Below are positions 1 through 8,488 of a stretch of 64,000 nt of DNA, one piece after another; the stretch's first letter is position 1, and every line of letters begins with the position of its first letter. This DNA comes from Palsa-295 sp963785585 (GTDB taxonomy: Bacteria; Acidobacteriota; Terriglobia; Acidiferrales; UBA7541). The notes below the pieces were generated by a model. The model was not told where the DNA came from, searched no databases, and worked only from the letters and a program-made list of their open reading frames with translations. A program made the position numbers and the translations under genes. The stretch is taken from positions 2,852,001 through 2,916,000 of the forward strand of contig CAWAVW010000004.1 in assembly GCA_963785585.1 (NCBI GenBank), in the 5' to 3' direction.

Positions 1-736
1 AATTGGGATCGAGCGAATCGGGAAGGTCGAGAATGAGAGTGGGATCGAGTTCCAGGCCAACGGAACGTGCGAAGGAGCGCACCGCGCGCCAACGAGGAGC
101 GCTATCGGCGAGCATCTTGGGGCCGCGGATGAAAGCGATCTTGCGATGGCCGAGAGCGTAGAGATGTTCGAGCGCGAGGTGCGCGCCGGCTTCGTTATCG
201 ACCATAACGGAGCTGACCGAGGGGGAGCCGATTTTGTTGCCGATCATGACGGCGGGAATATTGCGTTTCTCGATGTCGGCAAGCAAGTCCACATCGACGA
301 AGAGCCAGTTGGCGACGAAGATGAGGGCTTCGACGGGGCGGGCGAGAAGCATTTCGAGGTATCGCTCGAATCTGCCGCGCTGGTTGTGCACATCGGTGAG
401 AATCGGCAGATACGAGGCCTGGTACAGAGTGTTTTCGATCCCGCGAAGAATCAGGGTGCAAAAGGGATCGGTGATGTCGAAGACCATGACGCCGACGGTG
501 CGATTGCGCTTGGCGCTGAGATAGCGCGACACAACTTTCGGGCGATAGGAAAGTTTTTTGGCGGCGCGTTCGATGCGATCTTTCGTGGAAGACGGGATGT
601 AGCGCGCGAGGGGCGCGTTATTGAGGACGATCGAGACGGTGGCGGGCGAGACACCGCTTTCGGCCGCGACGTCGCGCAAAGTGACGGCGGAGGATTTTGA
701 TTTTCGGCGAGCGGCGGATTTTTCCTGCGGGACCAT
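1..736 (-). CDS. LacI-family transcriptional regulator (C-terminus cut by window edge)
   Basis: A sugar-type repressor: an N-terminal LacI helix-turn-helix followed by a periplasmic-binding-protein-like effector domain. Reading the minus strand from the ATG at 734-736 gives a lysine/arginine-rich lead, then VTLRDVAAESGVSPATVS, the classic LacI helix-turn-helix, then the hinge and a core with RTVGVMVFDITDPF and GHRKIAFIRGP, both typical LacI/GalR landmarks. About 245 codons are present and the frame is still open at base 1, so roughly 100 residues are missing. It lies 137 bp downstream of the outer-membrane efflux gene on the same strand, so it may be co-transcribed with the efflux operon or have its own promoter in that gap. 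The effector is unknown; a sugar is the family default. The family call is sure, the target is not. Confidence 0.93.
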   Translation of the reverse strand, partial: MVPQEKSAARRKSKSSAVTLRDVAAESGVSPATVSIVLNNAPLARYIPSSTKDRIERAAKKLSYRPKVVSRYLSAKRNRTVGVMVFDITDPFCTLILRGIENTLYQASYLPILTDVHNQRGRFERYLEMLLARPVEALIFVANWLFVDVDLLADIEKRNIPAVMIGNKIGSPSVSSVMVDNEAGAHLALEHLYALGHRKIAFIRGPKMLADSAPRWRAVRSFARSVGLELDPTLILDLPDSLDPN

Positions 737-873
737 TTTGTTTTGGTTGTTTATGCGGGGACATCTTTATCACAGTGGCGCGGGTGTGGGTAGAGGAACG
801 TCGGTATTCGTGCGAAGAAGGTCGAGTACGATCACTCGATTCGCGAGGGGAGTCCGCGCAGAGAAAATTCAGG

Positions 874-2337
874 CTAGACGGTGGGGATTTGGGACTTATC
901 CCAACCGCCGCCGATGGCTTTGATCAGCAGGACGCTGGCCGCGACGCGGCGGGTGCGAATGGTAACGGCGGTGACTTCGTCGTTGAGAGCGGCTGTTTCC
1001 GCCGTTGTGACTTCCAGATAGTTCGTGACGCCGCCTTTGTAGCGCGTTACGGACAAATCCACGGAATGGCGAGCGGCAGCGACGGCGGCGTCTTCTTTTG
1101 CAGCTTCCTCTTCGAGAATCCGCAGCGCGGCGAGATTGTCTTCGACTTCCTGGAAGGAGACAAGGATGGTCTGGCGGTAATCGTCCACCGATTTGTCGTA
1201 GGCGGCGCGCGCTTGTTCGTTGGTGCCACGGCGCTTTCCGGCGTCAAACACGGTTTCGGCGGCTTGCCCGGCGAGCGACCAAAAACCGGATGGCCCTTGC
1301 AGGAGCGTAGTGAAAACGGCGCTTTCGAATCCGCCGGAACCGCCGAGAGTCACCAGCGGGTAGTAGGCAGCGCGGGCGACGCCAATATTGGCGTTCGCTT
1401 CTTCGACGCGCCGCTCGGCGGCGGCGATGTCCGGACGGCGCTCGAGGAGATTCGAAGGAAGCCCCGGCGGGACGCTCGGCGGCAGAATATCGAGCGGCAA
1501 CGGATCGATGTGGAAAGTGGAAGCGGGTTGGCCGACGAGAACGGCAATGGCGTGCTCGTAGCTCGATCGTTGGACTTCGACATCGACTGCCTGGGCGCGC
1601 GTCGTTTCGAGAATCGTCTGAGCCTGCGCAAGATCGACGGCGGAGGTGATTCCGGCTTTGAAACGGCTGTTGGTGAGATCGACAGCCTTTTGGTAGGAAT
1701 CGACGGTCGAGAGCAGGAGCTTTTCCTGAGCGTCGAGGCCGCGCATCTGAAAATAATCGAGAGCCAGTTCGGCGTGGAGGCTGAGGTTCACGCCGGCGAG
1801 ATCGGCGGCCGAGGCTTGCGCTTCCGAGCGGCTGGCGGTCACGGTGTTGCGGACGCGGCCCCAGAGATCGAGCTCGTAGGAAACATCGACGGGAAGCAGG
1901 AAATCGTTGTACGAGCGGGCTTCGGTGGTTTTGTTGAAGAGCGGCTTGTTGACCGATTGCTCGTCGCGACCGACGGACGGGCTGACGCCGACGGTGGGAA
2001 ACAGGGCCGAGCGCGAGATTCGGACGGCGGCGCGCGACTCGGCAAATTGAGCGGCTGCAGATTTTAGCGCTTGGTTCGAGACGTTGATTTGTTCTTCGAG
2101 AGCGTTGAGTTGGGGGTCCTGATAGACCTCCCACCATTTCCCTTTTGCAACGGCATCGCTTGGTTGCGCTTGTTTGAAATTCGCGGGCGTTTCCTTGAAA
2201 TCCGCGGGGACTTCGGCGGTGGGGCGCGCATATTTCGGGCCCACCGTACAACCAGCGGCGCAGAGCGAAATGATCGCAACGGAAATGCCGAGGGTTCGCT
2301 TCACCGGTGCGTTCGCGCGTTTGGAACCCAGCGTCAC
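874..2337 (-). CDS. RND efflux outer-membrane factor lipoprotein (NodT/OprM family)
   Basis: Outer-membrane channel of a tripartite efflux pump, expected to form a TolC-like trimer. The 487-residue product starts with a basic n-region, a hydrophobic stretch and a lipobox (AAGC, about residue 29), followed by the TVGPKYARP start that is characteristic of NodT/OprM lipoproteins. Two OEP repeats fill the rest, including the conserved LLERRPDIAAAERR segment and EVEDNLAALR near the C-terminus. Translation starts at GTG 2335-2337, which overlaps the stop of the adaptor gene by 4 nt (GTGA), so the two are probably translationally coupled. It is third in the order pump, adaptor, channel. Substrate cannot be read from sequence. 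Confidence 0.95.
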   Translation of the reverse strand: MTLGSKRANAPVKRTLGISVAIISLCAAGCTVGPKYARPTAEVPADFKETPANFKQAQPSDAVAKGKWWEVYQDPQLNALEEQINVSNQALKSAAAQFAESRAAVRISRSALFPTVGVSPSVGRDEQSVNKPLFNKTTEARSYNDFLLPVDVSYELDLWGRVRNTVTASRSEAQASAADLAGVNLSLHAELALDYFQMRGLDAQEKLLLSTVDSYQKAVDLTNSRFKAGITSAVDLAQAQTILETTRAQAVDVEVQRSSYEHAIAVLVGQPASTFHIDPLPLDILPPSVPPGLPSNLLERRPDIAAAERRVEEANANIGVARAAYYPLVTLGGSGGFESAVFTTLLQGPSGFWSLAGQAAETVFDAGKRRGTNEQARAAYDKSVDDYRQTILVSFQEVEDNLAALRILEEEAAKEDAAVAAARHSVDLSVTRYKGGVTNYLEVTTAETAALNDEVTAVTIRTRRVAASVLLIKAIGGGWDKSQIPTV

Positions 2338-3548
2338 TTGGCGGCCGCCTTTGGCTGCGTTGCAGGATTCGGGATGATCTGCACTTCTTCGCCTTCGACA
2401 ACGGAGTCCGGTGGATTGATGATCACATTCATTTCGCCGGTAAGACCGCTGACGATCTCCACGTCGGTGCCGAAATCGCGGCCGAGAGAGACGCTGGTGA
2501 GTTTCACTTTATTTCCGGAGTCAACGACGGCGAGTTGAAGGCCCTGGCCGCGGAAAATCAGCGCGCTGACGGGAACGATGTAGGCCGGAACGGCGGTGGG
2601 CAGTTTCAGATGAACCTGCGCATAGGCTCCGGGAAGTAGTTCACCCGTGGTGTTCTTCACATCCACTTCCACAAGAAGCGTGCGGGTAGCCATGTCGAAC
2701 GCATTTGCGTTGCGCACGAGGGTGCCCTGAAACGTGCGGTTGGGAAATTGGGCGAGAGTCAGATCAGCAGTAAGGCCGGGCTTTGCAGCGGTGGAATACT
2801 GCTGCGGGACGTTGATGTACACGCGCAGGGTGTGAATCGCCGCGATGTGAAATAGCTCTTTGGCAGGCGTTCCGCTGCCGGAGTCGATCAGTTGACCGAC
2901 GTCCGTGTTGCGAGCGGTGATGACGCCGTCGAATGGCGCGTAAATTCTGTTGAAGGCCTGGGTGTCTTCGAGGCGCTTCACGTTCGATTGCGCGGAAGCG
3001 ACCATCGCTTTTTTCGCCTCAAAGTCGCCGTGGGCGTTGTCCACATCCTGCTTCGAAACGGCGTCGGTATTTTTCAGGTCGTCATAGCGTTTCTCGGTCA
3101 GTTGGGAAAGGCTGTAATTGGCCTGGGCAGTGTTGAGGTCGGCTCGCGCCTGCAGGAGCTGCTGATCGACCTCAGGAGTATCGATCTCGGCCAGCAATTG
3201 GCCCTGTTTCACGAATGCACCGATATCGACGTACCACTTTTTGAGGTAGCCGTTGGTGCGCGCGTAGATGGGGGCGTCGGTGAAGGCCTGCATGTTGCCG
3301 GGCAGCACGATTTCCTGTTGAGGCGCGCCTTGTTTCGGTTGCATGACGATGACCGACGGAACGGCGAGCATGTTGGTTTCCTTCTTCACCTCGGCGCTGG
3401 CGCGCAGGCGCGGAAGGACTCCGGCAATTACCAGAAGCGCGACGATAACGAGCGCGAGAATCGCGATGATCCAGCCATGACCGCGGCGATGCGGTGGGCT
3501 TGAGCCAGCGGGCGGCTCGGAATGCGAACGATCCAATTGGTCAGTCAT
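2334..3548 (-). CDS. RND efflux periplasmic adaptor (membrane fusion protein, HlyD/AcrA type)
   Basis: Bridges the inner-membrane RND pump and the outer-membrane channel. I chose the ATG at 3546-3548 (MTDQLDRS), which has a GAGGAA ribosome site just upstream; a longer reading from 3701 would run back into the pump gene. The 404-residue product has a proline-rich cytoplasmic lead, one transmembrane segment (about residues 25-45), a lipoyl/biotinyl half (ARTNGYLKKWYVDIGAFVKQ), an alpha-helical hairpin, the second lipoyl half (YAPFDGVITARNTDVGQLI), then beta-barrel and membrane-proximal domains (AYIVPVSALIF). It sits 49 bp after the pump gene and overlaps the channel gene by 4 nt. Confidence 0.95.
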   Translation of the reverse strand: MTDQLDRSHSEPPAGSSPPHRRGHGWIIAILALVIVALLVIAGVLPRLRASAEVKKETNMLAVPSVIVMQPKQGAPQQEIVLPGNMQAFTDAPIYARTNGYLKKWYVDIGAFVKQGQLLAEIDTPEVDQQLLQARADLNTAQANYSLSQLTEKRYDDLKNTDAVSKQDVDNAHGDFEAKKAMVASAQSNVKRLEDTQAFNRIYAPFDGVITARNTDVGQLIDSGSGTPAKELFHIAAIHTLRVYINVPQQYSTAAKPGLTADLTLAQFPNRTFQGTLVRNANAFDMATRTLLVEVDVKNTTGELLPGAYAQVHLKLPTAVPAYIVPVSALIFRGQGLQLAVVDSGNKVKLTSVSLGRDFGTDVEIVSGLTGEMNVIINPPDSVVEGEEVQIIPNPATQPKAAAK

Positions 3549-3597
3549 TGTTTCCTCAACAAAAACGATTGAATGCGAAATGCAGGAAGCGGGAGTT

Positions 3598-6500
3598 TCA
3601 TCGGCCGCCCTCCCGCAGATTTTCCGGCGTACCGGACGCATCGTGTTTGTAGTTGCCGTGGACGATGGAGAAAAATACCGGAACGAAGAACAACGTTGCA
3701 ACGGTGGCGAACATCAGTCCGCCAATCACGGCGCGGCCGAGCGGCGCATTCTGTTCGCCGCCTTCACCCAGGCCGAGGGACATGGGGAGCATACCGATGA
3801 TCATCGCCAAGGCGGTCATGAGAACCGGGCGGAAACGCGTGGAGCCGGATTCCAGCGCGGCTTCCACGGCGGTCTTCCCTTCTTCGAGTCTTTCTTTGGA
3901 AAAGCTGACGACCAGAATGCTGTTGGCGGTGGCCACGCCCATACACATGATCGCGCCGGTAAGCGCGGGAACGCTGGCAGTGGTCCCGGTGAGAAACAGC
4001 AGCCAGACGATGCCCGCGATGGCGGCAGGAAGAGCCATCAAGATGATGAAAGGATCGAGCCACGACTGGAAGTTGACGACGATGAGCAGGTAAACGAGGA
4101 CGATGGAAAAAAGCAGGCCCCACAACAGTCCGGAGAACGACGATTGCATGGTGAGGATCTGGCCGCGCACGATGATTTGCGTGCCGCGGGGAAGCTCTTT
4201 CTTGCTGGCGTCAATGATGGGCTGAATTTCGCGGGCGACGCCGCCGAGATCTCGGCCTTCGACGCTGCCGAAAATGTCGATCACCGGCTGGACGTTGTAG
4301 TGGGAAACGACGCCCTGCTCGGCCCCGCGCGTAAGGGAGGCAAGTCCCGCGAAAATCTGCGGCTGCGAGGCGCCGCCGTTGGTGATGGGAATGTTGTTGA
4401 GTTTTTGAAGCGTGTCGATGTCGTACTGCGGCGACTGGGTGGCGATGTTGTAGCTGACGCCGGTTTTGGGGTCGAGCCAGAACGTCGGCGACGTCTGGAA
4501 GCTGCCGCTGAGGGAGATCAGCAGGTTGTTGGCGACGTCGCGCTGCGTGAAACCGGCCTGCTCGGCTTTGGTGCGATCGACGTCGAAATGAAGCTTGGGC
4601 TGATCGAAGACCTGCTGGATGCGCAAGTCGGCGACGCCGGGGACGAATTTCAATCTGTTCAAGAGATGGTCGGCGAAGTCGCGGTTGGCGTTGATATTGC
4701 GACCGACGATTTGGACGTCGATGGGGGCGGGCAATCCAAAGTTCAAAATCTGGCTGACGATGTCGGCGGGAAGGAAGTAGAACGTAACTCCCGGGAAATT
4801 TTTGGCCAGGGCGATGCGCAGGTCGTGGACGTACTTGGCCGTCGGATGGTGTTCCTTGGACAAGTCCACCAGGATATCGGCGTCGCCGGGACCGATGGGC
4901 GCGGAGTTACTGTAAGACAAGTTCAGGCCGCTATACGGAATCCCGATGTTGTCGGTAATGCTTACGACTTCGTTTTTGGGAATCTGCTCGCGGATCAGAT
5001 CGTCCACTCGATCGCAAAGGCCGGCGGTTTCCTCGATGCGCGTGCCGGTGGGGGCGCGCAAGTGAAGTTTGAACTCGCCGCTATCGACGGAGGGGAAAAA
5101 GTCCTGGCCGAGCATTGGGATTAAGGCAAGCGAAAGTAAACAACAACCCAGGAAGCAAAATGTGAACAGTATCCGGTGATGGATGCAGGTTTCGAGGAGT
5201 CCATGGTAGCGCGCGCGGAATTTTTCGAAGCCGTGCTCGAATTTCTGCTGAATCACGACGAACGGATTTTTTGAATTGGCAGCTTCCGCGAGCGACTCTT
5301 CGGTCTGGGCGGCCAGCAAATACTTCGCCATGGTGGGAACGATCGTTCGCGAAAGGATGTAGGAAGCGAGCATGGCAAAGCTGACGGCTTCGGCGAGCGG
5401 AACGAACAGGTAACGCGCAACGCCGCTCAGGAAAAACATGGGGACGAAAACGATACAAATCGAAAGAGTGGAAACCAGAGCCGGTACGGCAATTTGCGAG
5501 GCGCCGTCGAGAATCGCCTGAACGATTTCCTTGCCCTGGTCGATGTTGCGGTTGATGTTTTCGATTTCGACGGTTGCATCGTCCACGAGGATACCCACGG
5601 CGAGGGCGAGGCCGCCGAGGGTCATGATGTTGATCGTTTCGCCGAGGGCGCTCATGACGATGATCGAGGTAAGGATCGAGAGAGGAATCGAAACCGCGAT
5701 GATCAACGTGCTTCGCCAACTGCCGAGGAAGAGCAGGATCATCAGGCCGGTGAGGCAGGCGGCGATCACGCCTTCGCGAATGACGCCGTTGATCGAGGCC
5801 TTTACGAATATGGATTGGTCCGAGAGAGGCGTAACGACCAGATTCGGCGGTAAAGTCGCTTCGATGGAGGGAAGCAGCGCCTTGACGCTGGAAATGATGT
5901 CGAGCGTGGAGGATTTGCCGATCTTCTGGATGGTCATCAAAGAAGCGCGTTTGCCGTCCACACGAACAATGTTCGTTTGCGGCGGAAAGCCGTCACGGAC
6001 ATGAGCTACGTCGCGGATGTAAACCGTCGAACCGTTGACCGTCTTGATGGGAAGGTCGTTCAGTTCGTCCACGGTCTGCGGCGAGCCGTTGAGATCGACT
6101 TGATACTCGAAGGGTCCGATCTTCGCGGTGCCGGCGGGAAGAATCAGGTTCTGTGCGCTGATGGTGTTTGAGACGTCCACCGGCGACAAACCTTTGGACT
6201 GCAGCGCGGCGCTGTTGAGGTCCACTTGGACCTGGCGCTGTTTGCCACCGTACGGGTAAGGAACGGCAACGCCGGGAATGGTGACCAGGCCGAGACGGAG
6301 GAAATTCAGTCCGATGTCGCCGAGCTGCTGCTCTGTGAGACCCTGGCCGGACATCGACAACTGCAGAATCGGAACCGTGGACGCGTTGTAGGTAATGATC
6401 AGCGGCGGCGTAGTACCGGCCGGGAGACTCCGCAGGATGGTTTGGGAAACGGCGGTCACCTGGCCGATGGCGTTGCCCACTTGCACGCCTTCGTGAAAGA

Positions 6501-6783
6501 AAATTTTCACTACGGCGATACCGTTCAGCGATTGGGATTCGATATGCTCAATGTCATTAACCGTGGTGGTAAGGACGCGCTCGTAGTTGAGGATGATGCG
6601 GTTGGACATATCCTCAGGAGACAAGCCGGTGTAATTCCACACGACGCTGACGACCGGAATATTGATTTCGGGGAAGATGTCCGTAGGAGTGCGCAGAATG
6701 GAGACTGGGCCAAGGATCAGCAGCAGGATGGACGTCACTACGAAGGTGTAGGGCCTGCGCAGCGCCAGTCTTACAATCCACAT
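3598..6783 (-). CDS. RND efflux inner-membrane pump (AcrB/MexB-like superfamily)
   Basis: Proton-driven efflux transporter, 1061 residues from the ATG at 6781-6783. That start (MWIVRLALRRP) has a GGAGGAAA ribosome site; an upstream in-frame start would add 13 residues with no family similarity. The layout is the RND duplication: TM1, a large periplasmic loop, TM2-6, TM7, a second loop, TM8-12. The TM4 motif GILVDDATVEIENINR carries the paired aspartates of the proton relay. RPVLMTALAMIIGMLPM near the C-terminus is the usual TM11 landmark. The closest style is the acidobacterial/proteobacterial hydrophobe-amphiphile group; heavy-metal type (CzcA) is less likely. First gene of the operon; a 14-bp palindrome lies about 240 bp upstream. 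Confidence 0.95.
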   Translation of the reverse strand: MWIVRLALRRPYTFVVTSILLLILGPVSILRTPTDIFPEINIPVVSVVWNYTGLSPEDMSNRIILNYERVLTTTVNDIEHIESQSLNGIAVVKIFFHEGVQVGNAIGQVTAVSQTILRSLPAGTTPPLIITYNASTVPILQLSMSGQGLTEQQLGDIGLNFLRLGLVTIPGVAVPYPYGGKQRQVQVDLNSAALQSKGLSPVDVSNTISAQNLILPAGTAKIGPFEYQVDLNGSPQTVDELNDLPIKTVNGSTVYIRDVAHVRDGFPPQTNIVRVDGKRASLMTIQKIGKSSTLDIISSVKALLPSIEATLPPNLVVTPLSDQSIFVKASINGVIREGVIAACLTGLMILLFLGSWRSTLIIAVSIPLSILTSIIVMSALGETINIMTLGGLALAVGILVDDATVEIENINRNIDQGKEIVQAILDGASQIAVPALVSTLSICIVFVPMFFLSGVARYLFVPLAEAVSFAMLASYILSRTIVPTMAKYLLAAQTEESLAEAANSKNPFVVIQQKFEHGFEKFRARYHGLLETCIHHRILFTFCFLGCCLLSLALIPMLGQDFFPSVDSGEFKLHLRAPTGTRIEETAGLCDRVDDLIREQIPKNEVVSITDNIGIPYSGLNLSYSNSAPIGPGDADILVDLSKEHHPTAKYVHDLRIALAKNFPGVTFYFLPADIVSQILNFGLPAPIDVQIVGRNINANRDFADHLLNRLKFVPGVADLRIQQVFDQPKLHFDVDRTKAEQAGFTQRDVANNLLISLSGSFQTSPTFWLDPKTGVSYNIATQSPQYDIDTLQKLNNIPITNGGASQPQIFAGLASLTRGAEQGVVSHYNVQPVIDIFGSVEGRDLGGVAREIQPIIDASKKELPRGTQIIVRGQILTMQSSFSGLLWGLLFSIVLVYLLIVVNFQSWLDPFIILMALPAAIAGIVWLLFLTGTTASVPALTGAIMCMGVATANSILVVSFSKERLEEGKTAVEAALESGSTRFRPVLMTALAMIIGMLPMSLGLGEGGEQNAPLGRAVIGGLMFATVATLFFVPVFFSIVHGNYKHDASGTPENLREGGR

Positions 6784-7019
6784 CGAAGCTTTTCCTCCAG
6801 ATACAAAACGCCGGCCGCCCAATCCAGATAAGGAACAGATTCATCCGGATGGACGCATGATGCAAATTTCCCGCGAAAGTTCTCCGCGAATGCCCGAGCG
6901 ATTATAAGGTGCTCGTGGGAATGGAATTAACGGCTCTTGATTAGACGGCGGACCGGGTGCACACGGTTACAGATTTGATTTCGTCACGGCGGACTCCGTC
7001 CAAATGACGGCCCCGCTTC

Positions 7020-7033
7020 CCATCATATGATGG
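7020..7033. promoter_or_regulatory. 14-bp perfect palindrome, candidate operator
   Basis: CCATCATATGATGG reads identically on both strands. It lies in the divergent intergenic region, about 240 bp upstream of the RND pump start and 420 bp upstream of the PEP-CTERM gene. An operator role is only an inference from its symmetry and place. Confidence 0.3.
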
Positions 7034-7387
7034 CCGTTGCGGGCTAAGTCAAGGCGACAATCGCTGCGCGAGGGCCGTGCGCGGCGGCTATAACGCTCGC
7101 GTGAAGTTCCGATATCGTTAGCCGTAGCCTGACTCTCATTCGGCAACGAACCGAATCCCCCGTTCGTTTCGTGAGCAAAAGCCATTCACATATCGTGACT
7201 CGAGCTTTCACACATGGGAAACAGTTTCGTCCGCACGGCCTCGATAAAGGAAAACTTCTTCCTAATTTCGCCTGAGCTTTGGGTTACTTTGGGCAGTACC
7301 AAGGTACCCTCCAATTAGAACTACTGGTTCTATTGCACTTGCGAGAGCCGGCCCTCTGGAGGACGCCCGCACTCGGATGTACCGCGA

Positions 7388-7402
7388 TGGTGCGGCGATT
7401 GC
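7388..7402 (+). promoter_or_regulatory. Sigma-54 (RpoN) type -24/-12 promoter candidate
   Basis: TGGTGCG-N4-TTGC has the invariant GG and GC doublets separated by exactly 10 nt, and matches 9 of the 11 fixed positions of the RpoN consensus TGGCACG-N4-TTGC. A transcript starting about 12 nt downstream would have a leader of roughly 40 nt before the ATG at 7456. PEP-CTERM genes in some bacteria are known to be RpoN-dependent through PrsK/PrsR, which makes the placement meaningful. Confidence 0.5.
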
Positions 7403-7455
7403 GTACTAAACAAGGACCCGTACATCCGGCAATGGGGATTGCTGGAAGAGAGTCC

Positions 7456-8379
7456 ATGAGTAAAGCCCTTACAATTGGGGTAAGGCTGCTGAAAGACATC
7501 GATTTCCGCAGGTTTGCCGCCCTCGCAGTACTCACCTTGGGTAGTATTTCTTCGGTCATAGGGGTTTGTCCGGGCATCTGGAGTAGCTCCGGACTGACCG
7601 TACGTGTTCCGCTTGTGGATCCCGAACGGGAACTGCTCGCCACTCCTAGCTTCTTGTCCGATTCCGTCTCCGAACCCGCCAGTCAGCCTCGCAGTCTGTA
7701 CCCGTATTCGGTGATTCCCGGCGGTGTGGCAAATGGCGCGGAGCTTCGCGCGGCCATCGCGAGCGATTCGGTGGTGCGGGCACATTACGCTGGGTTCCGG
7801 CTGGCCAACGCCACGGTTGTGCGGCTAGGCAAGCCACAGTTGATGTACGTTTCGTACCGAATCGGCAATCAAGTTTTCTGGTCCAAGAGGCCAACGCTGT
7901 TGGCGGCAGGCGAGCGCGTAATTTCCGACGGCCACGAAATGGCGCGGACTCGCTGTGGCAACCGCGTTTCGGCGTTTCCAGCTGCACCGATAGCCCCGGC
8001 GGGTGCGCCGGGGGATGTGGCGCCGGAGGCGATGGAACTGCCGGCCGCGGACGGACCGATGGATGCTGCGGCGATGCCGATCGACGTACCGGTGGTGCAG
8101 GCCCCGACAACTGCGGTCCTGATTCCGCCGAGTGTGCCGCCGATGGGGACCGTGTACCTTCCGCCCGGTTTTTGGTTTCCGCCGGGAGGCGGGACGACGT
8201 ATTCAAGCGGACCGGGAACGGTTTCGCCGGGCACGCCGGGGACGCCGGGAACTCCAGGATCTCCTGGGTCGCCCGGAACGCCGCCCATATCTGCGCCCGA
8301 GCCAAATAGCGTGGTTCTGCTGCTTATCGGGGTGGCTGGTGTTTTCCTGCTGCGCCGGGCGGTTCGCGCATCCCATTAG
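7456..8379 (+). CDS. PEP-CTERM sorting-domain protein with collagen-like tract
   Basis: A predicted exported protein, processed and sorted by an exosortase, 307 residues. The start ATG 7456 has a GGAAGAG ribosome site and leads into a basic n-region and hydrophobic segment (about residues 15-38), a long signal peptide. The middle holds a compact domain ending in RTRCGNRVS, a phrase I know from acidobacterial PEP-CTERM proteins of unknown function. Residues ~256-277 form a GTP/GSP collagen-like repeat. The C-terminus from residue 280 is APEP, a hydrophobic helix and an RR-rich tail: a canonical PEP-CTERM signal. No exosortase or extracellular-polysaccharide gene lies in the window, so it is an orphan substrate. 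It probably ends up in the exopolysaccharide matrix or on the surface. Confidence 0.85.
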   Translation: MSKALTIGVRLLKDIDFRRFAALAVLTLGSISSVIGVCPGIWSSSGLTVRVPLVDPERELLATPSFLSDSVSEPASQPRSLYPYSVIPGGVANGAELRAAIASDSVVRAHYAGFRLANATVVRLGKPQLMYVSYRIGNQVFWSKRPTLLAAGERVISDGHEMARTRCGNRVSAFPAAPIAPAGAPGDVAPEAMELPAADGPMDAAAMPIDVPVVQAPTTAVLIPPSVPPMGTVYLPPGFWFPPGGGTTYSSGPGTVSPGTPGTPGTPGSPGSPGTPPISAPEPNSVVLLLIGVAGVFLLRRAVRASH

Positions 8380-8391
8380 ACGTTCGTCGTC

Positions 8392-8420
8392 TTGGAGTTG
8401 GAGTTGGAGTTGGAGTTGGA
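8392..8420 (+). repeat. GGAGTT hexamer tandem repeat (about 4.5 copies)
   Basis: Four perfect GGAGTT units plus a partial one run from 8394 to 8420, in the convergent gap between the PEP-CTERM gene and thrB, just after the PEP-CTERM stop. A short stem (AGACG / CGTCT) precedes it. It is a simple-sequence repeat that could vary in copy number by slippage; no coding effect is expected. Confidence 0.85.
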
Positions 8421-8488
8421 TTTTCCCTTCCTGGTGCTTGATTCCCTTCGATTGTAAATGTGGCGACGCAGTGCGGAAAGTGCGTGGA

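Larger units (their letters stand above)
6784..7455. other. Intergenic region between RND operon and PEP-CTERM gene
   Basis: The only gap above 300 bp in the window. It separates the divergently transcribed efflux operon and PEP-CTERM gene. I see no convincing coding frame: short frames here lack family resemblance, and the one that reads into the PEP-CTERM gene from 7279 has no ribosome site or signal peptide at its start. It holds a 14-bp palindrome at 7020-7033 and a sigma-54-like promoter at 7388-7402, listed separately. Confidence 0.7.

Noticed and set aside
697..2067. 456-codon open frame on the plus strand opposite the outer-membrane factor gene
   Set aside because: It is antisense to a fully supported efflux channel gene, has repetitive Gly/Arg/Asp composition and no domain; typical of high-GC antisense frames.
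3580..5124. 514-codon plus-strand frame opposite the RND pump
   Set aside because: Antisense shadow with Asp/Gly/Arg-biased composition and no motif; the minus-strand pump is certain.
7279..7455. Upstream extension of the PEP-CTERM reading frame
   Set aside because: No ribosome site, and it would place the signal peptide 59 residues inside the protein; it also overlaps the sigma-54-like promoter.
8226..8282. Collagen-like GTP/GSP-coding tract as a CRISPR-like or mobile repeat
   Set aside because: It is an in-frame coding repeat of 3-residue units in one protein, without spacers or terminal repeats.
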